From the NCBI GenBank assembly GCA_003569125.1, contig BGOG01000011.1:1-62828 (forward strand): DNA of 62,828 bases. Direction: 5' to 3'. Below the pieces are notes generated by a model. It made no database searches and had not been told where the DNA came from. It was given only the letters and a program-made list of their open reading frames with translations. Origin of the DNA: Acidimicrobiaceae bacterium. GTDB taxonomy: Bacteria > Actinomycetota > Acidimicrobiia > Acidimicrobiales > Ilumatobacteraceae. Position numbers and translations under genes: made by a program. This document shows, piece by piece, positions 8,747 through 22,235 of this stretch. Numbering within the stretch: position 1 is the stretch's first letter; each line of letters begins with the position of its first letter.

Positions 8747-9844
8747 GTGAGAATTTACGCCGTCGTCCTCGCCGCAGGAGAGGGCACCCGAATGCAATCG
8801 ACTCGACCAAAGCCGCTGCACATGATGTGTGGCCGCGCGATGGTGATTCATGTGATTCATTCGTTACAAGAAATTGAAATTTCGCAAACAGTTGTCGTCG
8901 TTGGTCATGCCGCAGAGCAGGTCAAACAAGTTGTCGGTTCTCAAGCACCAAAGTGGTCGAATATATCTTTCGTCGAGCAGCGAGTTCAGCGTGGCACCGG
9001 CGATGCGACTATCGTCGGTCTGAGCGCGATTGATAAAAGTGTTGGAGCGCAAACAGAAATTGACGACACTTCAACAATTATCGTCATGCCTGGCGACACT
9101 CCGTTGTTACGAACTTCGACCATCTCAGCTCTCGTGCGAGAGCATCAACAATCAAAAAACGCTGCAACATTGCTGACTGCATTCGTCGATGAACCAACTG
9201 GCTACGGTCGAATATTGCGGGCTAAAGATGATCGTGTTTTGCAAATCGTCGAAGAGCGGGATGCATCGCCGGAGATTCGCGCAATCAACGAAATCAATAC
9301 CGGCATTTATGCTTTTCGAAGCGACCTTCTCGGCCCCGCACTGAGAAGAATTTCGAACAAAAATTCGCAGTCCGAATATTATTTGACGGATGTCGTTGAA
9401 GTTTTAGCGAGCATGGGTCACCATGTTGGCTCGCACACTGCCCCAGCCAACGAAGTCACAGGGGTAAATGACCGTTGGCAATTGGCACTCGCAGAACGTG
9501 AGTTGCGCGCACGGATCAACAAACAGTGGTTGATTGACGGCGTGACGATGTTTGATCCGCGTCAAACCTTTATTGATGTAACCGTGACTATCGGCAAAGA
9601 CGTGACTTTGTTGCCGGGCACGATTTTGCAGGGCACGACAGCAATAGGCGACAACTGCGAAATTGGGCCGAACACACGACTAGTCGACTCTGTAGTTGGC
9701 TCTGGATCTCACGTTGAATCAACGATCGCGCGAAGTGCGACGATCGGCAAAAATGCCAAAGTTGGACCTTTCGCGAGCCTCGAGCCCGGAAGCGCCGTTG
9801 CTGACAATGCAATCACCAGTTCGTTCTATGATGGTCAGCAATGA
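8747..9844 (+). CDS. glmU: N-acetylglucosamine-1-phosphate uridyltransferase, truncated GlmU
   Basis: GlmU normally acetylates glucosamine-1-phosphate and then couples it to UTP to give UDP-GlcNAc. The N-terminal uridyltransferase domain is complete: LAAGEGTRMQS with RPKPL, then MPGDTPLL and YGRILR. The protein is 365 residues against about 450-480 usually. The left-handed helix starts, but the gene stops 17 residues after GPFASLEPGS, before the region holding the acetyltransferase active site. The stop overlaps prs by four bases and I found no continuation in another frame, so the truncation looks genuine. Acetylation would need another enzyme. The alternative start at 8732 adds five residues. 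Confidence 0.9.
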   Translation: MRIYAVVLAAGEGTRMQSTRPKPLHMMCGRAMVIHVIHSLQEIEISQTVVVVGHAAEQVKQVVGSQAPKWSNISFVEQRVQRGTGDATIVGLSAIDKSVGAQTEIDDTSTIIVMPGDTPLLRTSTISALVREHQQSKNAATLLTAFVDEPTGYGRILRAKDDRVLQIVEERDASPEIRAINEINTGIYAFRSDLLGPALRRISNKNSQSEYYLTDVVEVLASMGHHVGSHTAPANEVTGVNDRWQLALAERELRARINKQWLIDGVTMFDPRQTFIDVTVTIGKDVTLLPGTILQGTTAIGDNCEIGPNTRLVDSVVGSGSHVESTIARSATIGKNAKVGPFASLEPGSAVADNAITSSFYDGQQ

Positions 9845-10863
9845 CTCCGCCGAGAGAAGTCGAGAAGACTATCGACAAGGTAACGACAAAGCGAATGGCG
9901 CTTTATACGGGTCGAACCCACCCCGCGCTGGCAACGGAAGTTGCGCAACACTTGAACATTCAGGTCGGCGAAGCGAACATAGTCGAGTTTGCAAACGGAG
10001 AACTTCGACCACGATTTGGTGAAAGCATTCGCGGTGGAGACGTGTTTATTATGCAAACGCACTGTGGCTCTGATGGGCGCAGCATCAACGATTCGATCAT
10101 GGAGCAACTGATCATGATCGACACTGCGTATCGAGCATCTGCAAAACGGGTTACGGCAGTATGTCCGTTTTATGGTTACGCACGACAAGATCGCAAAGCC
10201 GAAGGTCGCGAACCAATCACGGCAAGATTGATCGCCGACATGTTCAAGGCCGCTGGTTCAAAGCGAATGGTTTCAATCGACTTGCACAGCGGACAAATTC
10301 AAGGCTTCTTCGAAGGACCAGTTGATCACTTGACTGCGATACCGGTTCTTGAAGAGTACGTTCGAAAAAATGCACGCGAAGGTCTCGTGATTGTTTCACC
10401 CGATGCAGGTCGAGTAAAAGTTGCCGAGCGATTTGCCCAACATCTAACCGACATGAGCGCCGATGTCGCGTTCATCAATAAACGTCGCCCAAAGAACACA
10501 ACCAACGTCGCCGAAGCCAAAGAAGTAATCGGAGATGTTCAAGACCGACTCTGCATTTTGGCAGACGACATGATCGATACGGGTGGAACAATCTGTAGTG
10601 CCGCCGATCTGTTGTATGCCCGTGGAGCAAAAGAAGTTTGGGCGATGGCAACCCATGGAGTGTTGTCTGGTCCTGCGATCGAACGATTAGAAAAATCGAA
10701 AATAAGTCGTGTGATCTTGACGAATACTCTGCCGATCGCCCCCGAGAAACGAATCGCCAAGATCGAGATCCTCTCGGTTGCAAAAATACTTGCCGACGCG
10801 CTTTCAGCAGTTTTTGAAGACACCAGCGTCAGCGAGTTGTTCGGGGGCGAAAACCAGTCGTAA
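9841..10863 (+). CDS. prs: Ribose-phosphate pyrophosphokinase
   Basis: Makes PRPP from ribose 5-phosphate and ATP for nucleotide, His and Trp synthesis. It follows the usual family pattern after an N-terminal extension of about 18 residues: YTGRTHPALA, FANGELRPRF, CPFYGYARQDRK, SIDLHSGQIQGFF and the PRPP loop ADDMIDTGGTI. The ATG overlaps the short glmU (ATGA), so the two are probably translationally coupled. An internal ATG near residue 19 is an alternative start. Confidence 0.96.
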   Translation: MTPPREVEKTIDKVTTKRMALYTGRTHPALATEVAQHLNIQVGEANIVEFANGELRPRFGESIRGGDVFIMQTHCGSDGRSINDSIMEQLIMIDTAYRASAKRVTAVCPFYGYARQDRKAEGREPITARLIADMFKAAGSKRMVSIDLHSGQIQGFFEGPVDHLTAIPVLEEYVRKNAREGLVIVSPDAGRVKVAERFAQHLTDMSADVAFINKRRPKNTTNVAEAKEVIGDVQDRLCILADDMIDTGGTICSAADLLYARGAKEVWAMATHGVLSGPAIERLEKSKISRVILTNTLPIAPEKRIAKIEILSVAKILADALSAVFEDTSVSELFGGENQS

Positions 10864-10999
10864 ATTCTGGTTCAAAGCAGTGGCTTTCATCGCTGCCAGT
10901 TAGAGAGTTGCTCAAAAGCCGAGTGGCAACTGCAACTACCCGCCCATAGACTAAAAAGCCGTCAATCAGTTGACGTCTAATACGACTTTCGGAGTTCTC

Positions 11000-11662
11000 A
11001 TGGCTACAACCCTTCAAACCAAAATCGGTCGCAAAATTGGCAGCGCCGAATCTCGTCGCCTCGTGGCAACAGACCACATTCCAGGCGTCATATACGGTCA
11101 CGGCATGGTTCCGGTGAAAATCACTGTTGACCGTCGCGACTTGCGCGTGGCACTTGCTGGCCCAGCGGGTGTCAACACGATTCTTGAACTTCATGTTGGC
11201 GATGCAAAATATCCCGCAATCGTGAAAGAACTTCAGCGTGACCCGGTAAAACGAGTTGTGCGACACATTGACTTCATGCAAATTTCGCTCACTGAACTGA
11301 TCACGATGGACATTCCAGTTCACCTCACCGGAACCGCCAAAGCAGTTCTCTCAGAAGGTGGATTAGTCGATGCGACCGTCAACACAATTCAAGTTCGCGC
11401 GACAGCGGCAAATATTCCGAACGAAATATTGATCGACGTAACGGCAATGGAAATGCAGGATGTTATTCGTCTTTCGGATGTTGTTCTGCCGAACGGCGTC
11501 AGCGCGGTAGGCGATCCTGATCTTGTTGTCGTAACAGTGCTCGAAACCAAGATTGAAGAGGTCGCACCAGTTGTCGCCGCTGCAGTTGAAGGTGCCGCCG
11601 CTGCCGTTGCTACTCCAGAAGCGGGCGCTGCTCCAGCGGGCGACGCCAAACCGTCAGCCTAA
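11000..11662 (+). CDS. rplY: Large ribosomal subunit protein bL25 (Ctc type)
   Basis: Binds 5S rRNA in the 50S subunit. The long Ctc type is present: an N-terminal L25 domain (IPGVIYGHG, then ELQRDPVKRVVRHIDFMQI) followed by the beta domain and an Ala-rich tail, in all 220 residues. ATG 11000 is chosen because GGAG lies five to six bases upstream. An upstream in-frame TTG would add ten unlikely residues. The 136-base gap before it contains a weak AGTTGC/GCAACT inverted repeat (10906-10931), but no leader could be assigned. Confidence 0.95.
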   Translation: MATTLQTKIGRKIGSAESRRLVATDHIPGVIYGHGMVPVKITVDRRDLRVALAGPAGVNTILELHVGDAKYPAIVKELQRDPVKRVVRHIDFMQISLTELITMDIPVHLTGTAKAVLSEGGLVDATVNTIQVRATAANIPNEILIDVTAMEMQDVIRLSDVVLPNGVSAVGDPDLVVVTVLETKIEEVAPVVAAAVEGAAAAVATPEAGAAPAGDAKPSA

Positions 11663-11668
11663 AACTAA

Positions 11669-12295
11669 ATGGGGCTGTTCGGTCGCACGAAGCGGCCCGA
11701 GCATCTTGAGCGTCGTGGCACACCGTTTGACGCGTTGATAGTTGGATTAGGAAACCCTGGTTCTAAATACGCGCGCACGCGACACAATGTCGGTTTCGAA
11801 ACAATTGAACTTCTTGCAACACGCACTGGCGTCGCGCTAAAAGCCAGTCGCGACAGAGCGCTCACTGCCGAAGTCAATGCATCGGGTAAACATTTTCTGA
11901 TCGCTACCCCAACTACTTATATGAACGAGTCGGGCAACGCAGTCGGGCCACTGGCGCGACGATTCTCGATTACTGATCCACTCAAAATTATTATCGTGCA
12001 CGACGAACTCGACCTTGAACCGGGTGTCGTAAGAATCAAATCTGGTGGTGGGCTTGCCGGTCATAACGGTTTGCAATCGATCAAGCAACATTTGAAAACT
12101 CAAGATTTTATTCGCGTGCGAATTGGTGTTGGCAAGCCCGCGTCAAAAGAGGCTGGTGCTGATCACGTGTTGTCAAAGATTCCTGTGCGCGAACGCGAAC
12201 TGCTTGATATCTCGGTGCAAGTTGCCGCTGATGCGGTGCAACTGATTATTGCCGAAGGTCTTGATGCCGCAATGCGCAACATCAACGCCCGTTAG
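11669..12295 (+). CDS. pth: Peptidyl-tRNA hydrolase
   Basis: Releases tRNA from stalled peptidyl-tRNA. Catalytic and substrate residues are visible: VGLGNPGSKYARTRHNVGF with the active-site His, TYMNESG, VHDELDLEPG with the catalytic Asp, and GGGLAGHNGLQSI. The 208 residues include a short N-terminal extension (LFGRTKRPEHLERRGTPFD). The rplY-pth order is the usual actinobacterial arrangement. Confidence 0.96.
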   Translation: MGLFGRTKRPEHLERRGTPFDALIVGLGNPGSKYARTRHNVGFETIELLATRTGVALKASRDRALTAEVNASGKHFLIATPTTYMNESGNAVGPLARRFSITDPLKIIIVHDELDLEPGVVRIKSGGGLAGHNGLQSIKQHLKTQDFIRVRIGVGKPASKEAGADHVLSKIPVRERELLDISVQVAADAVQLIIAEGLDAAMRNINAR

Positions 12296-12306
12296 GGCAA
12301 CCTGCG

Positions 12307-15300
12307 ATGACCGTTTTAGGTGCTCTCGCTTCGACGCTCAGTTTTGATCCGGCGCTAAGCGCCGCACTCGGAGAGAAAAGCGCATCGATCGTTTGTGCTG
12401 ACCACACTTGGCCGTTGTTGCTTTCGGGTCTCGCGCAGCGCACCGAAAACGAAATCGTTATCGTCGCGGCACCAACTGGATTGATCGCTACACAACTTCG
12501 CGATGATCTTGTTGCATTTTTGCCAGAGCGAGATGTTGCGCTCTTTCCTGCATGGGAGACCTTGCCGTTTGAACGAGTCAGTCCGAACGTTGAGACTATG
12601 GGTCGTCGCCTCGAAGTCTTGTGGCGAATCAAAAATGATCCACCAAAAATAATCGTCACGGGTGTGCGCGCACTGCTGCAGCATCTCAGCAACACGGTGG
12701 TTGAGCCGTTGCTGATAAAACAAAAATCGCAAGTTGATATGGATGCGTTGATCTCGACGCTCGCTCGTTTTGGTTATCGCCGCGAAGAACTCGTCGAACA
12801 CCGTGGCGAATTTGCGCGACGTGGTTCAATCATCGATGTCTTTCCATCCACCGCCGATACGCCAATTCGCATCGATTTGTGGGGTGATGAAGTCGATCGA
12901 CTGACCGCGTTTAATGTCAACGATCAGCGCAGCACCGACGACCTAGACAGCGTGCAGATATTTCCGGCTCGCGAATTGATCATCAATACGGACGTCGCCG
13001 AACGCGCACAAAACTTGATCGCCGAAGAACCTTGGGGCCAAGAAAATTGGGAGCGCATCGCCCAAGGTGCGACTTTCGACGGCATGGAGTCTTGGTTGCC
13101 ATGGGTGGCAACGGACAGCGAAGTGCTGACCGATGTTTGCACCAGAGCAGCGTCGATCCACATCGTGCTTATCGAGCCGCGAAGATTACGCGACCGCGCC
13201 CGCGATCTGATCGCCGAAGAAGACGATTTAGCGCGAGCGTTGGCGTCAACTTGGGCGCGAGATCCCGATCAGAAGTATCCGAGACTGCACTCAGAAATTG
13301 AATCGTTTCTTAAAAACACAAAAGCCGAATCGATAATTTCGCTCAGCCCAGTCGCCGATTCTCCGGGTACCACGAGCATCGAGACTTCGACTTGGGGGCA
13401 GGCCACCGGCGACACCGAAGCCCTCGCGAACCGAATATTACGATTCGTCACCAAGAAATTTCGCGTGATTATCGCTGCCGACACGCAGAGTTCGGCGCAA
13501 CGATTTTTTGAAGTACTAACTCTTGAAGGTGTCACGGTGCGGTCGCTTGAACAACAGGCGACGGCGATCACGAGCCCAGGTGTTTCGATCGTTGTTGCGC
13601 CACTGCACAGCGGCTGCATCATCAACGCCCACGATCTGGCGATAATCAGCGAAAGTGATTTGACTGGTCGGCGCCGAACACATCGTCACACCAAACCAGT
13701 TAAACGAAACTCTCTGAGTATTTTTGAAGATCTCAAACCTGGAGACTACATAGTTCACCATGTGCACGGGGTCGGCAGATATCTCGGCATGTCGAAGCAA
13801 TCGATGGGTGGCGTCGAACGCGACTACATGCAATTGCAGTACAACAACGGAAATCTTTATGTGCCGACCGATCACATCGACGCCATTCGGCAATACATCG
13901 GCGGAGAAACCCCGACCCTCAATCGCATGGGTGGTTCTGATTTTGCGCGATCCAAGGCGCGCGTGCGAAGTGCTGTGCGAGAAATCGCCCAAGAACTTGT
14001 CGTGCTCTATCAGCGCCGCGTAACAGCAACCGGTCATGCTTTCGCCAGCGACACTGCATGGCAACACGAAATGGAAGCGGCGTTTCAATTCGTTGAAACA
14101 CCCGATCAACGAGTCGCGATCATTGATACGAAAGCCGACATGGAGCGTGAAGTGCCGATGGATCGACTTGTTTGTGGCGATGTAGGTTTCGGAAAAACCG
14201 AAGTGGCTGTTCGCGCCGCATTCAAATGCATCCAAGACGGAAAACAAGTTGCAGTTCTGGTGCCGACGACATTGCTCGCAACCCAACACGGCACGACTTT
14301 CACTTCGCGATTTACCGGATATCCAATTCGCGTTGAAGTGCTTTCAAGATTTTTGACGAGCAAACAGGCCAAACAAGTTTTGCAAGGTCTTGAGTCGGGA
14401 GTTGTTGATTGTGTGATTGGTACACACCGGTTGCTTCAAGAAGGCGTGAAGTTCAAGGATCTTGGCTTGTTGGTCGTCGACGAAGAACAAAGATTTGGCG
14501 TGCAACACAAAGAGCAAATGAAACAATTAAAACAAACGTCGATGTTTTGACCCTCACCGCAACGCCGATTCCGCGCACGCTCGAAATGAGTCTTGTAGGT
14601 ATTCGAGATTTATCTTTGCTGAATACTCCCCAGCAGATCGACAGCCGATTCTTACTTTTGTTGGCGAAGAGGACGATCGCGTCGCCACCGAGGCGATTCG
14701 GCGCGAGTTGTTGCGTGACGGTCAAGTGTTTTGGGTGCACAACAGAGTTCGCTCAATCGAAGACCGCGCACGCGAACTACGCGAGTTGGTGCCAGAAGCA
14801 CGAATTATCGTCGCGCACGGACAAATGGACGAAGCAAAACTCGAACGTGCCGTGCAAGATTTCTGGGAAGGAAAATACGACGTGCTGGTGTGCACGACAA
14901 TTATTGAGAGTGGCATCGACATGCCGACCGTGAACACGCTCGTTGTTGAACGCGCCGATTTATTGGGTCTCGGGCAATTGCATCAACTTCGTGGCCGAGT
15001 TGGTCGCAGTGGGCAACGCGCGTATGCATATTTATTTCATCCTCGCGATCGGGCATTGTCCGAACATGCCTACGAGAGACTTCGCACGATCGGTGAAGCG
15101 ACCGAACTGGGCAGTGGATTCAAAATCGCGATGCGCGATCTTGAAATCCGCGGGGCAGGAAACCTGCTCGGCGAGGCGCAAAGTGGCCACATTGCCGCAG
15201 TTGGATACGACTTGTATTGCCAACTTGTAACCGAAGCAGTCGCCGAAATGAAGGGTGAAGTGCCGAAGATTCCGGTCGAACTAAAAATTGATGTTCCGAT

Positions 15301-15712
15301 CACGGCATTTTTACCCAATGATTATGTCGCAAAAGAAGAATTACGACTTGATGCCTACAGACGTCTCGTGGCTGTTCGAACTCACGCCGATGTTCGAGAC
15401 ATCGAAGCAGAATGGCAAGATCGCTTCGGCGAATTGCCTGAGCCAGCCAAGTCGCTATTAATGGTTGGTTCGCTTCGCGCCGAGTGCCATCGAATCGGAT
15501 TGCGCGAAATAATTGTTTCAGATAATCGGGCCAAACTCTCGCCGATCACTCTCAAGGCCAGCGAGTCAATGCGACTTGTGCGATTGTCGCCATCGGCAAC
15601 CTATCGAGAGCAATCCAATGATCTGAGCATTGCGATTCCGCGCGGACAAGAGCCAGCCACCTATCTGGTTGGCTTCATGCAAGAACTTGTTGAAGAAGTG
15701 GCACTAGGGTAA
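12307..15712 (+). CDS. mfd: Transcription-repair coupling factor Mfd (two frameshifts)
   Basis: Mfd removes stalled RNA polymerase from DNA lesions and recruits UvrA. Domains in order: UvrB-like N-terminus ([12 protein letters not shown]), the RNA-polymerase-binding CarD-like domain ([19 protein letters not shown]), helicase motif I ([14 protein letters not shown]), DEEQRFGV box, and the C-terminal TRCF domain. Frames break in AAAA at 14529-14532 and CCCC at 14628-14631. Adding one base to each run restores [17 protein letters not shown] and [13 protein letters not shown]. The corrected length is about 1135 residues, normal for Mfd. Errors in homopolymers are the simplest explanation. Confidence 0.95.
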
Positions 15713-15717
15713 GGGCG

Positions 15718-16633
15718 ATGAAAATTAACAAAATAAATACTTTCCGACTCACAACAACCGCGTTCGTGACTCTCGCAGTTGTTGTCTCAAGTTGCGGCTC
15801 AACGTCGAACTCTGCGGCCGAAATTGGTGGTGCGAAAATTTCACGCGACGAACTTGAACTCACGATTACCGAACTCAGCGATGTCGGACAAACTCCGGTT
15901 GTTGACGGCGAAATCGCCGGCGATACGGCGCGAAGCATTCTTACGGCACTGGTGCAAGGTGCGGCTGCAAAACAATTACTCAAGAATTACGACCAAGAAA
16001 TAACCAAAGCCGACCGCGACGAGATCTCTCGCATCGGTTAGTCAAAATACTGATACGACTGAATTTACAGAACATCTGAAAGATTTGATTATTGACCTCA
16101 ATGCAGGCACCCTTGCTCTCAAACGAGTTGTCGCACCAGACGCCAAAACAGCCGCGAAAATGTACAACGACGCACCTGCCTCACTCGGCGTGATGTGTGT
16201 TCGACATTTGGTTGTCAAAGAAGAGGCAAAAGCTAAAGAGGCTCTGAAGAAAATTACAGATGGTGCAGATTTCGCAACTATTGCCGGAGAATATTCGATC
16301 GAGCCAAACGCCAAAGAATCTGGCGGCGCTCTCTCTGGTGAGAAAAACGCGTGCATGCAGTTGAGCGAATATCAAAGTGGCTTTGATCCTGATTTCACCG
16401 CCGGCGCATTGCTTGCCAAGCCCGGCATTGCAACTGGCCCGGTTAAATCAAGTTTCGGGTATCACGTAATTTTGATTCGACCATTCGTCGAAGTAGCAAC
16501 AGACATCTCGGCGTTGCTTGAAGCAAACGCCGGAGAACTTCTTTTTAACGGATACCTTGCGACGACAAAAATCAAGGTCGATTCTGCCTACGGTCGCTGG
16601 AACTCAGCCCGTGGTGCCATTATCGCAAACTAA
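15718..16633 (+). CDS. Parvulin-type peptidyl-prolyl isomerase lipoprotein (one frameshift)
   Basis: A SurA/PrsA-like foldase tethered outside the membrane. The N-terminus has a signal peptide with lipobox VVSSC at about residues 20-24. A SurA_N-like helical region follows, then a parvulin domain (CVRHLVVKEEAKAKEAL, GGALSGE, then GPVKSSFGYHVILI). The frame breaks at GG 16036-16037: removing one G joins EISRI to VSQNTDTTEF. The corrected length is about 304 residues. It sits between mfd and mazG, where a secreted PPIase or lipoprotein gene often lies. The frame error is probably technical. Confidence 0.85.
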
Positions 16634-16645
16634 GTTGACAGGCGC

Positions 16646-19371
<2,726 letters not shown>

Positions 19372-19397
19372 TCGTTTTCTTGAGCCAGAATATATGA

Positions 19398-19871
19398 GTG
19401 TCGCGAAATACGTCTCAATCAGCCCCGCGACCAAGGCCACTAAACGCCGACCAATCGGGTCGTGCGCCACGCAAGAGTCGCAGACGATTCGCAATAGTCC
19501 CCCTTGGGACATTCGTAGTTGGCGCATTTCTGATGGCGTTATTTATTCTTCCGTTGCGCACATGGAACAAGCAACACACTCTGGTGATGCAGCGCAATGC
19601 CCAACTTGCCGCATTTGAAGATATAAACGCTTCGCTTCAAGAAGAAGTTGACAATCTAAAAACCCCGCAAGGTGCCAGAGAAGCCATCCGATCACAATTG
19701 GGCTACTTATCGCCAAGTGAAAAACGGGTTCCGCTACTTGATTCGCCATTGGCATCGGCGAATTTGCCTGACCGCTGGCCGTATTCGCTCGTCAACAACA
19801 TCTTAAAAATAAAAGCCGAAGAACAGGCGCGTGACAAAAGTATTGAAATTTTAGACTCACTTCAGCCGTAA
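19398..19871 (+). CDS. Septum formation initiator (DivIC/FtsB family)
   Basis: A bitopic divisome protein. Residues 1-30 are a basic, Pro/Arg-rich cytoplasmic tail, residues 32-53 a membrane helix (FAIVPLGTFVVGAFLMALFI), and residues 62-88 a coiled coil (NAQLAAFEDINASLQEEVDN). A conserved extracytoplasmic segment LGYLSPSEKRVP follows. FtsB/DivIC bridges FtsL and FtsQ/DivIB at the septum. The GTG start is used. This is the left boundary of the molybdenum-hydroxylase locus. Confidence 0.88.
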   Translation: MSRNTSQSAPRPRPLNADQSGRAPRKSRRRFAIVPLGTFVVGAFLMALFILPLRTWNKQHTLVMQRNAQLAAFEDINASLQEEVDNLKTPQGAREAIRSQLGYLSPSEKRVPLLDSPLASANLPDRWPYSLVNNILKIKAEEQARDKSIEILDSLQP

Positions 19872-19913
19872 TATAAGGCGAGATAATAAATCAATTTTTC
19901 GCGAGGAGTAATC

Positions 19914-22202
19914 GTGGCTGGAAGTGTTCTTGGTAATCGTGTTCTACGTAAAGAAGACCCGAAGTTTCTTACGACTGGTGGCAAGTACATCGAAGACATG
20001 AATGACGAACCGTTGTTCGCCGGCGCCCTGCATGTCACATATGTGAGGTCGACCGTGGCTCACGCAAAAATCACGAGCATTGATTTGTCTGATTGTAAAA
20101 CTGCAACCGGTGTCATCGCTGTTTTCACTGCCCAAGATTTGGGTCTCGCAGAAGAGTCATCGAATTTTAACGCCGCCGCCAAGCGCTCACATTTGGCGAT
20201 CGGCAAGGTGCGCTGGGTTGGAGAACTAGTTGCGGCAATCGTCACCGAGCGTGCTGACCAAGGCGAAGACGCAGCCGAGCGTGCCGTGATTGAATACGAA
20301 ACACTCGAACCACTCATCGATCTCGAACAAGCGATGAACAGCAAAACGCTGATCTACGAAGAGTGCGGCAGCAACATCGTCATGGGCACCGTCGAAATGG
20401 GGATGCCAGACAACACAGGTGATGAACTTTTCAAAGATTGCGAAGTCGTCGTCAAAGGTCGATTCATGAACCAACGAGTCGCACCTTGCCCTCTTGAGGC
20501 GCGTGGCTCGGCTGCGACATGGATTGACGGTCGACTACACCAATGGATTTCAACACAACACGCACAAGGCGTGCGCAACGAAGTTGCCAAAGCCAACAAA
20601 ATTGATGCAGAAAAGATTCGTATTATTACCCCCGATGTGGGCGGCGGCTTCGGTGCAAAGATCAGTGCTTATTCAGAAGAACTATTACTCGGCAATATTT
20701 CGAAACATGTTGGCAAACCAGTGCGCTGGCGCGAAACACGCAGCGAATCAATGGTTGGCTTGGGGCACGGTCGCGCGCAACTGCAATACATAACTATTGG
20801 TGGCACAAAAGCCGGCCGAGTTACCGCGTATCAGTTGAACGCGATCCAAGATTCAGGTGGCTGGGTTGAAGTGGGCACGGTGCTCGCCCCATTCATGACT
20901 CGACCAATGGCTCAAGGTGTTTACGACATCGAAAAAATGGAATGTCGGACTACCTCTGTTGTCACCAACACGACGCCGATCGTCGCCTACCGTGGCGCTG
21001 GTCGACCAGAAGCGACTGCGGCAATTGAACGAGCAATGGATTTGTTCGCCGCCGAAATTGGCAAAGACCCCGTTGAAGTTCGCCGAATGAACTTGATTCC
21101 GAAATTCATGCAGCCATACGCGACAAAAATTGGTCACGCTTACGATGTTGGCGACTACGGCGCCGCGCTCGACAAAGCGCTGGCTATTGCAAAATATTCT
21201 GAGGCTCGCGCAGAACAAGCCGAACGTCGCAAACGCGGCGACAAAGTTCAACTCGGTATTGGCGTGAGTGTGTATGTCGAAATCACCGGTGGCGTCGACC
21301 CGATGCAAGAACACGCAAAAATAAACATCTTGCCAAACGGGCGCGCGGTGGTATTTACCGGAACCTCACCACACGGTCAAGGACATGTCACTTCATGGGC
21401 GATGATTGCCAGCAGTGAAACTGGTATCGATATCGCGGACATCGACGTTGTCTGGGGAGATACAGATCTAGTGCCCAATGGTGGTGGCACGATGGGATCA
21501 CGGTCACTGCAGCAAGGTGGTGCGGCAGTTCAAAAAGTTTCGATTGAACTTGTCGACCAAGCACGCAAACTTGCCGCACAATTGCTTGAGGCCAACGAGA
21601 GCGATGTCGTAATAGATAAATCAAACGGCTCTTTTCATGTTGCCGGCACTCCGTCTATTTCTAAATCATGGTCTGATGTCGCAAAGTTGGCAGATGCAAA
21701 AACCGGTTTGACGCATGAAGGAATATTCGTCGCGAGTTCAGCGACGTTTCCGTTTGGCGCACACGTCGCGATTGTCGAAGTCGACACAGAAACGGGCCAA
21801 GTGAAACACCGACGACATATCGCCTGCGATGACGCCGGCAAAGTTATTAATCCGCTGATTCTTGACGGACAGATTCATGGTGGCATCGCCCAGGGCACGG
21901 CACAAGCATTGCTCGAAGAGTTTCGCTACGACGCAGATGGCAACCCGATAACGACGAACTTCGCTGATTACACATTTATTTCGGCCGTCGAATTGCCGAG
22001 CATCGAAGTGGTGCACATGGAGACGCCAACATTCATAAACCCACTCGGCGCAAAAGGCATCGGTGAGTCGGGCACGATTGGCTCGACGCCTGCGGTGCAA
22101 TCTGCGGTGATAGACGCGGTTTTGCACTTGGGCGTTCGTCACATCGATATGCCAACAACCCCAGAGCGTGTTTGGGCCGCGATAGCCGAAGCCTCCGCTT
22201 AA
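19914..22202 (+). CDS. Form II CoxL-like molybdenum hydroxylase large subunit (copy 1)
   Basis: The catalytic Mo-molybdopterin subunit of a xanthine-dehydrogenase/CO-dehydrogenase-family enzyme, 762 residues. It shows GNRVLRKEDPKFLTTGGKY at the N-terminus, PDVGGGFGAK, the active-site loop AYRGAGRPEAT, GTSPHGQGH, and KGIGESGTIG with the catalytic Glu. AYRGAGR is the form II signature; form I CO dehydrogenases have a cysteine there (AYxCSFR). CO is therefore an unlikely substrate. No small or medium subunit lies beside it, so it may share those at 24.9 and 27.8 kb. GTG start with GAGGAG upstream. Confidence 0.92.
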   Translation: MAGSVLGNRVLRKEDPKFLTTGGKYIEDMNDEPLFAGALHVTYVRSTVAHAKITSIDLSDCKTATGVIAVFTAQDLGLAEESSNFNAAAKRSHLAIGKVRWVGELVAAIVTERADQGEDAAERAVIEYETLEPLIDLEQAMNSKTLIYEECGSNIVMGTVEMGMPDNTGDELFKDCEVVVKGRFMNQRVAPCPLEARGSAATWIDGRLHQWISTQHAQGVRNEVAKANKIDAEKIRIITPDVGGGFGAKISAYSEELLLGNISKHVGKPVRWRETRSESMVGLGHGRAQLQYITIGGTKAGRVTAYQLNAIQDSGGWVEVGTVLAPFMTRPMAQGVYDIEKMECRTTSVVTNTTPIVAYRGAGRPEATAAIERAMDLFAAEIGKDPVEVRRMNLIPKFMQPYATKIGHAYDVGDYGAALDKALAIAKYSEARAEQAERRKRGDKVQLGIGVSVYVEITGGVDPMQEHAKINILPNGRAVVFTGTSPHGQGHVTSWAMIASSETGIDIADIDVVWGDTDLVPNGGGTMGSRSLQQGGAAVQKVSIELVDQARKLAAQLLEANESDVVIDKSNGSFHVAGTPSISKSWSDVAKLADAKTGLTHEGIFVASSATFPFGAHVAIVEVDTETGQVKHRRHIACDDAGKVINPLILDGQIHGGIAQGTAQALLEEFRYDADGNPITTNFADYTFISAVELPSIEVVHMETPTFINPLGAKGIGESGTIGSTPAVQSAVIDAVLHLGVRHIDMPTTPERVWAAIAEASA

Positions 22203-22235
22203 ATAGCGGTGGGTATTCTCTCTTAAAATCTCAGG

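Noticed and set aside
13516-14289. Minus-strand open frame of 257 codons inside mfd
   Set aside because: It lies fully antisense to conserved Mfd domains. Its Cys/His-rich, irregular text looks like an antisense artefact.
14529-14631. Programmed ribosomal frameshifting in mfd
   Set aside because: There are two separate shifts at different runs, with no slippery heptamer plus structure, and similar shifts affect many unrelated genes.
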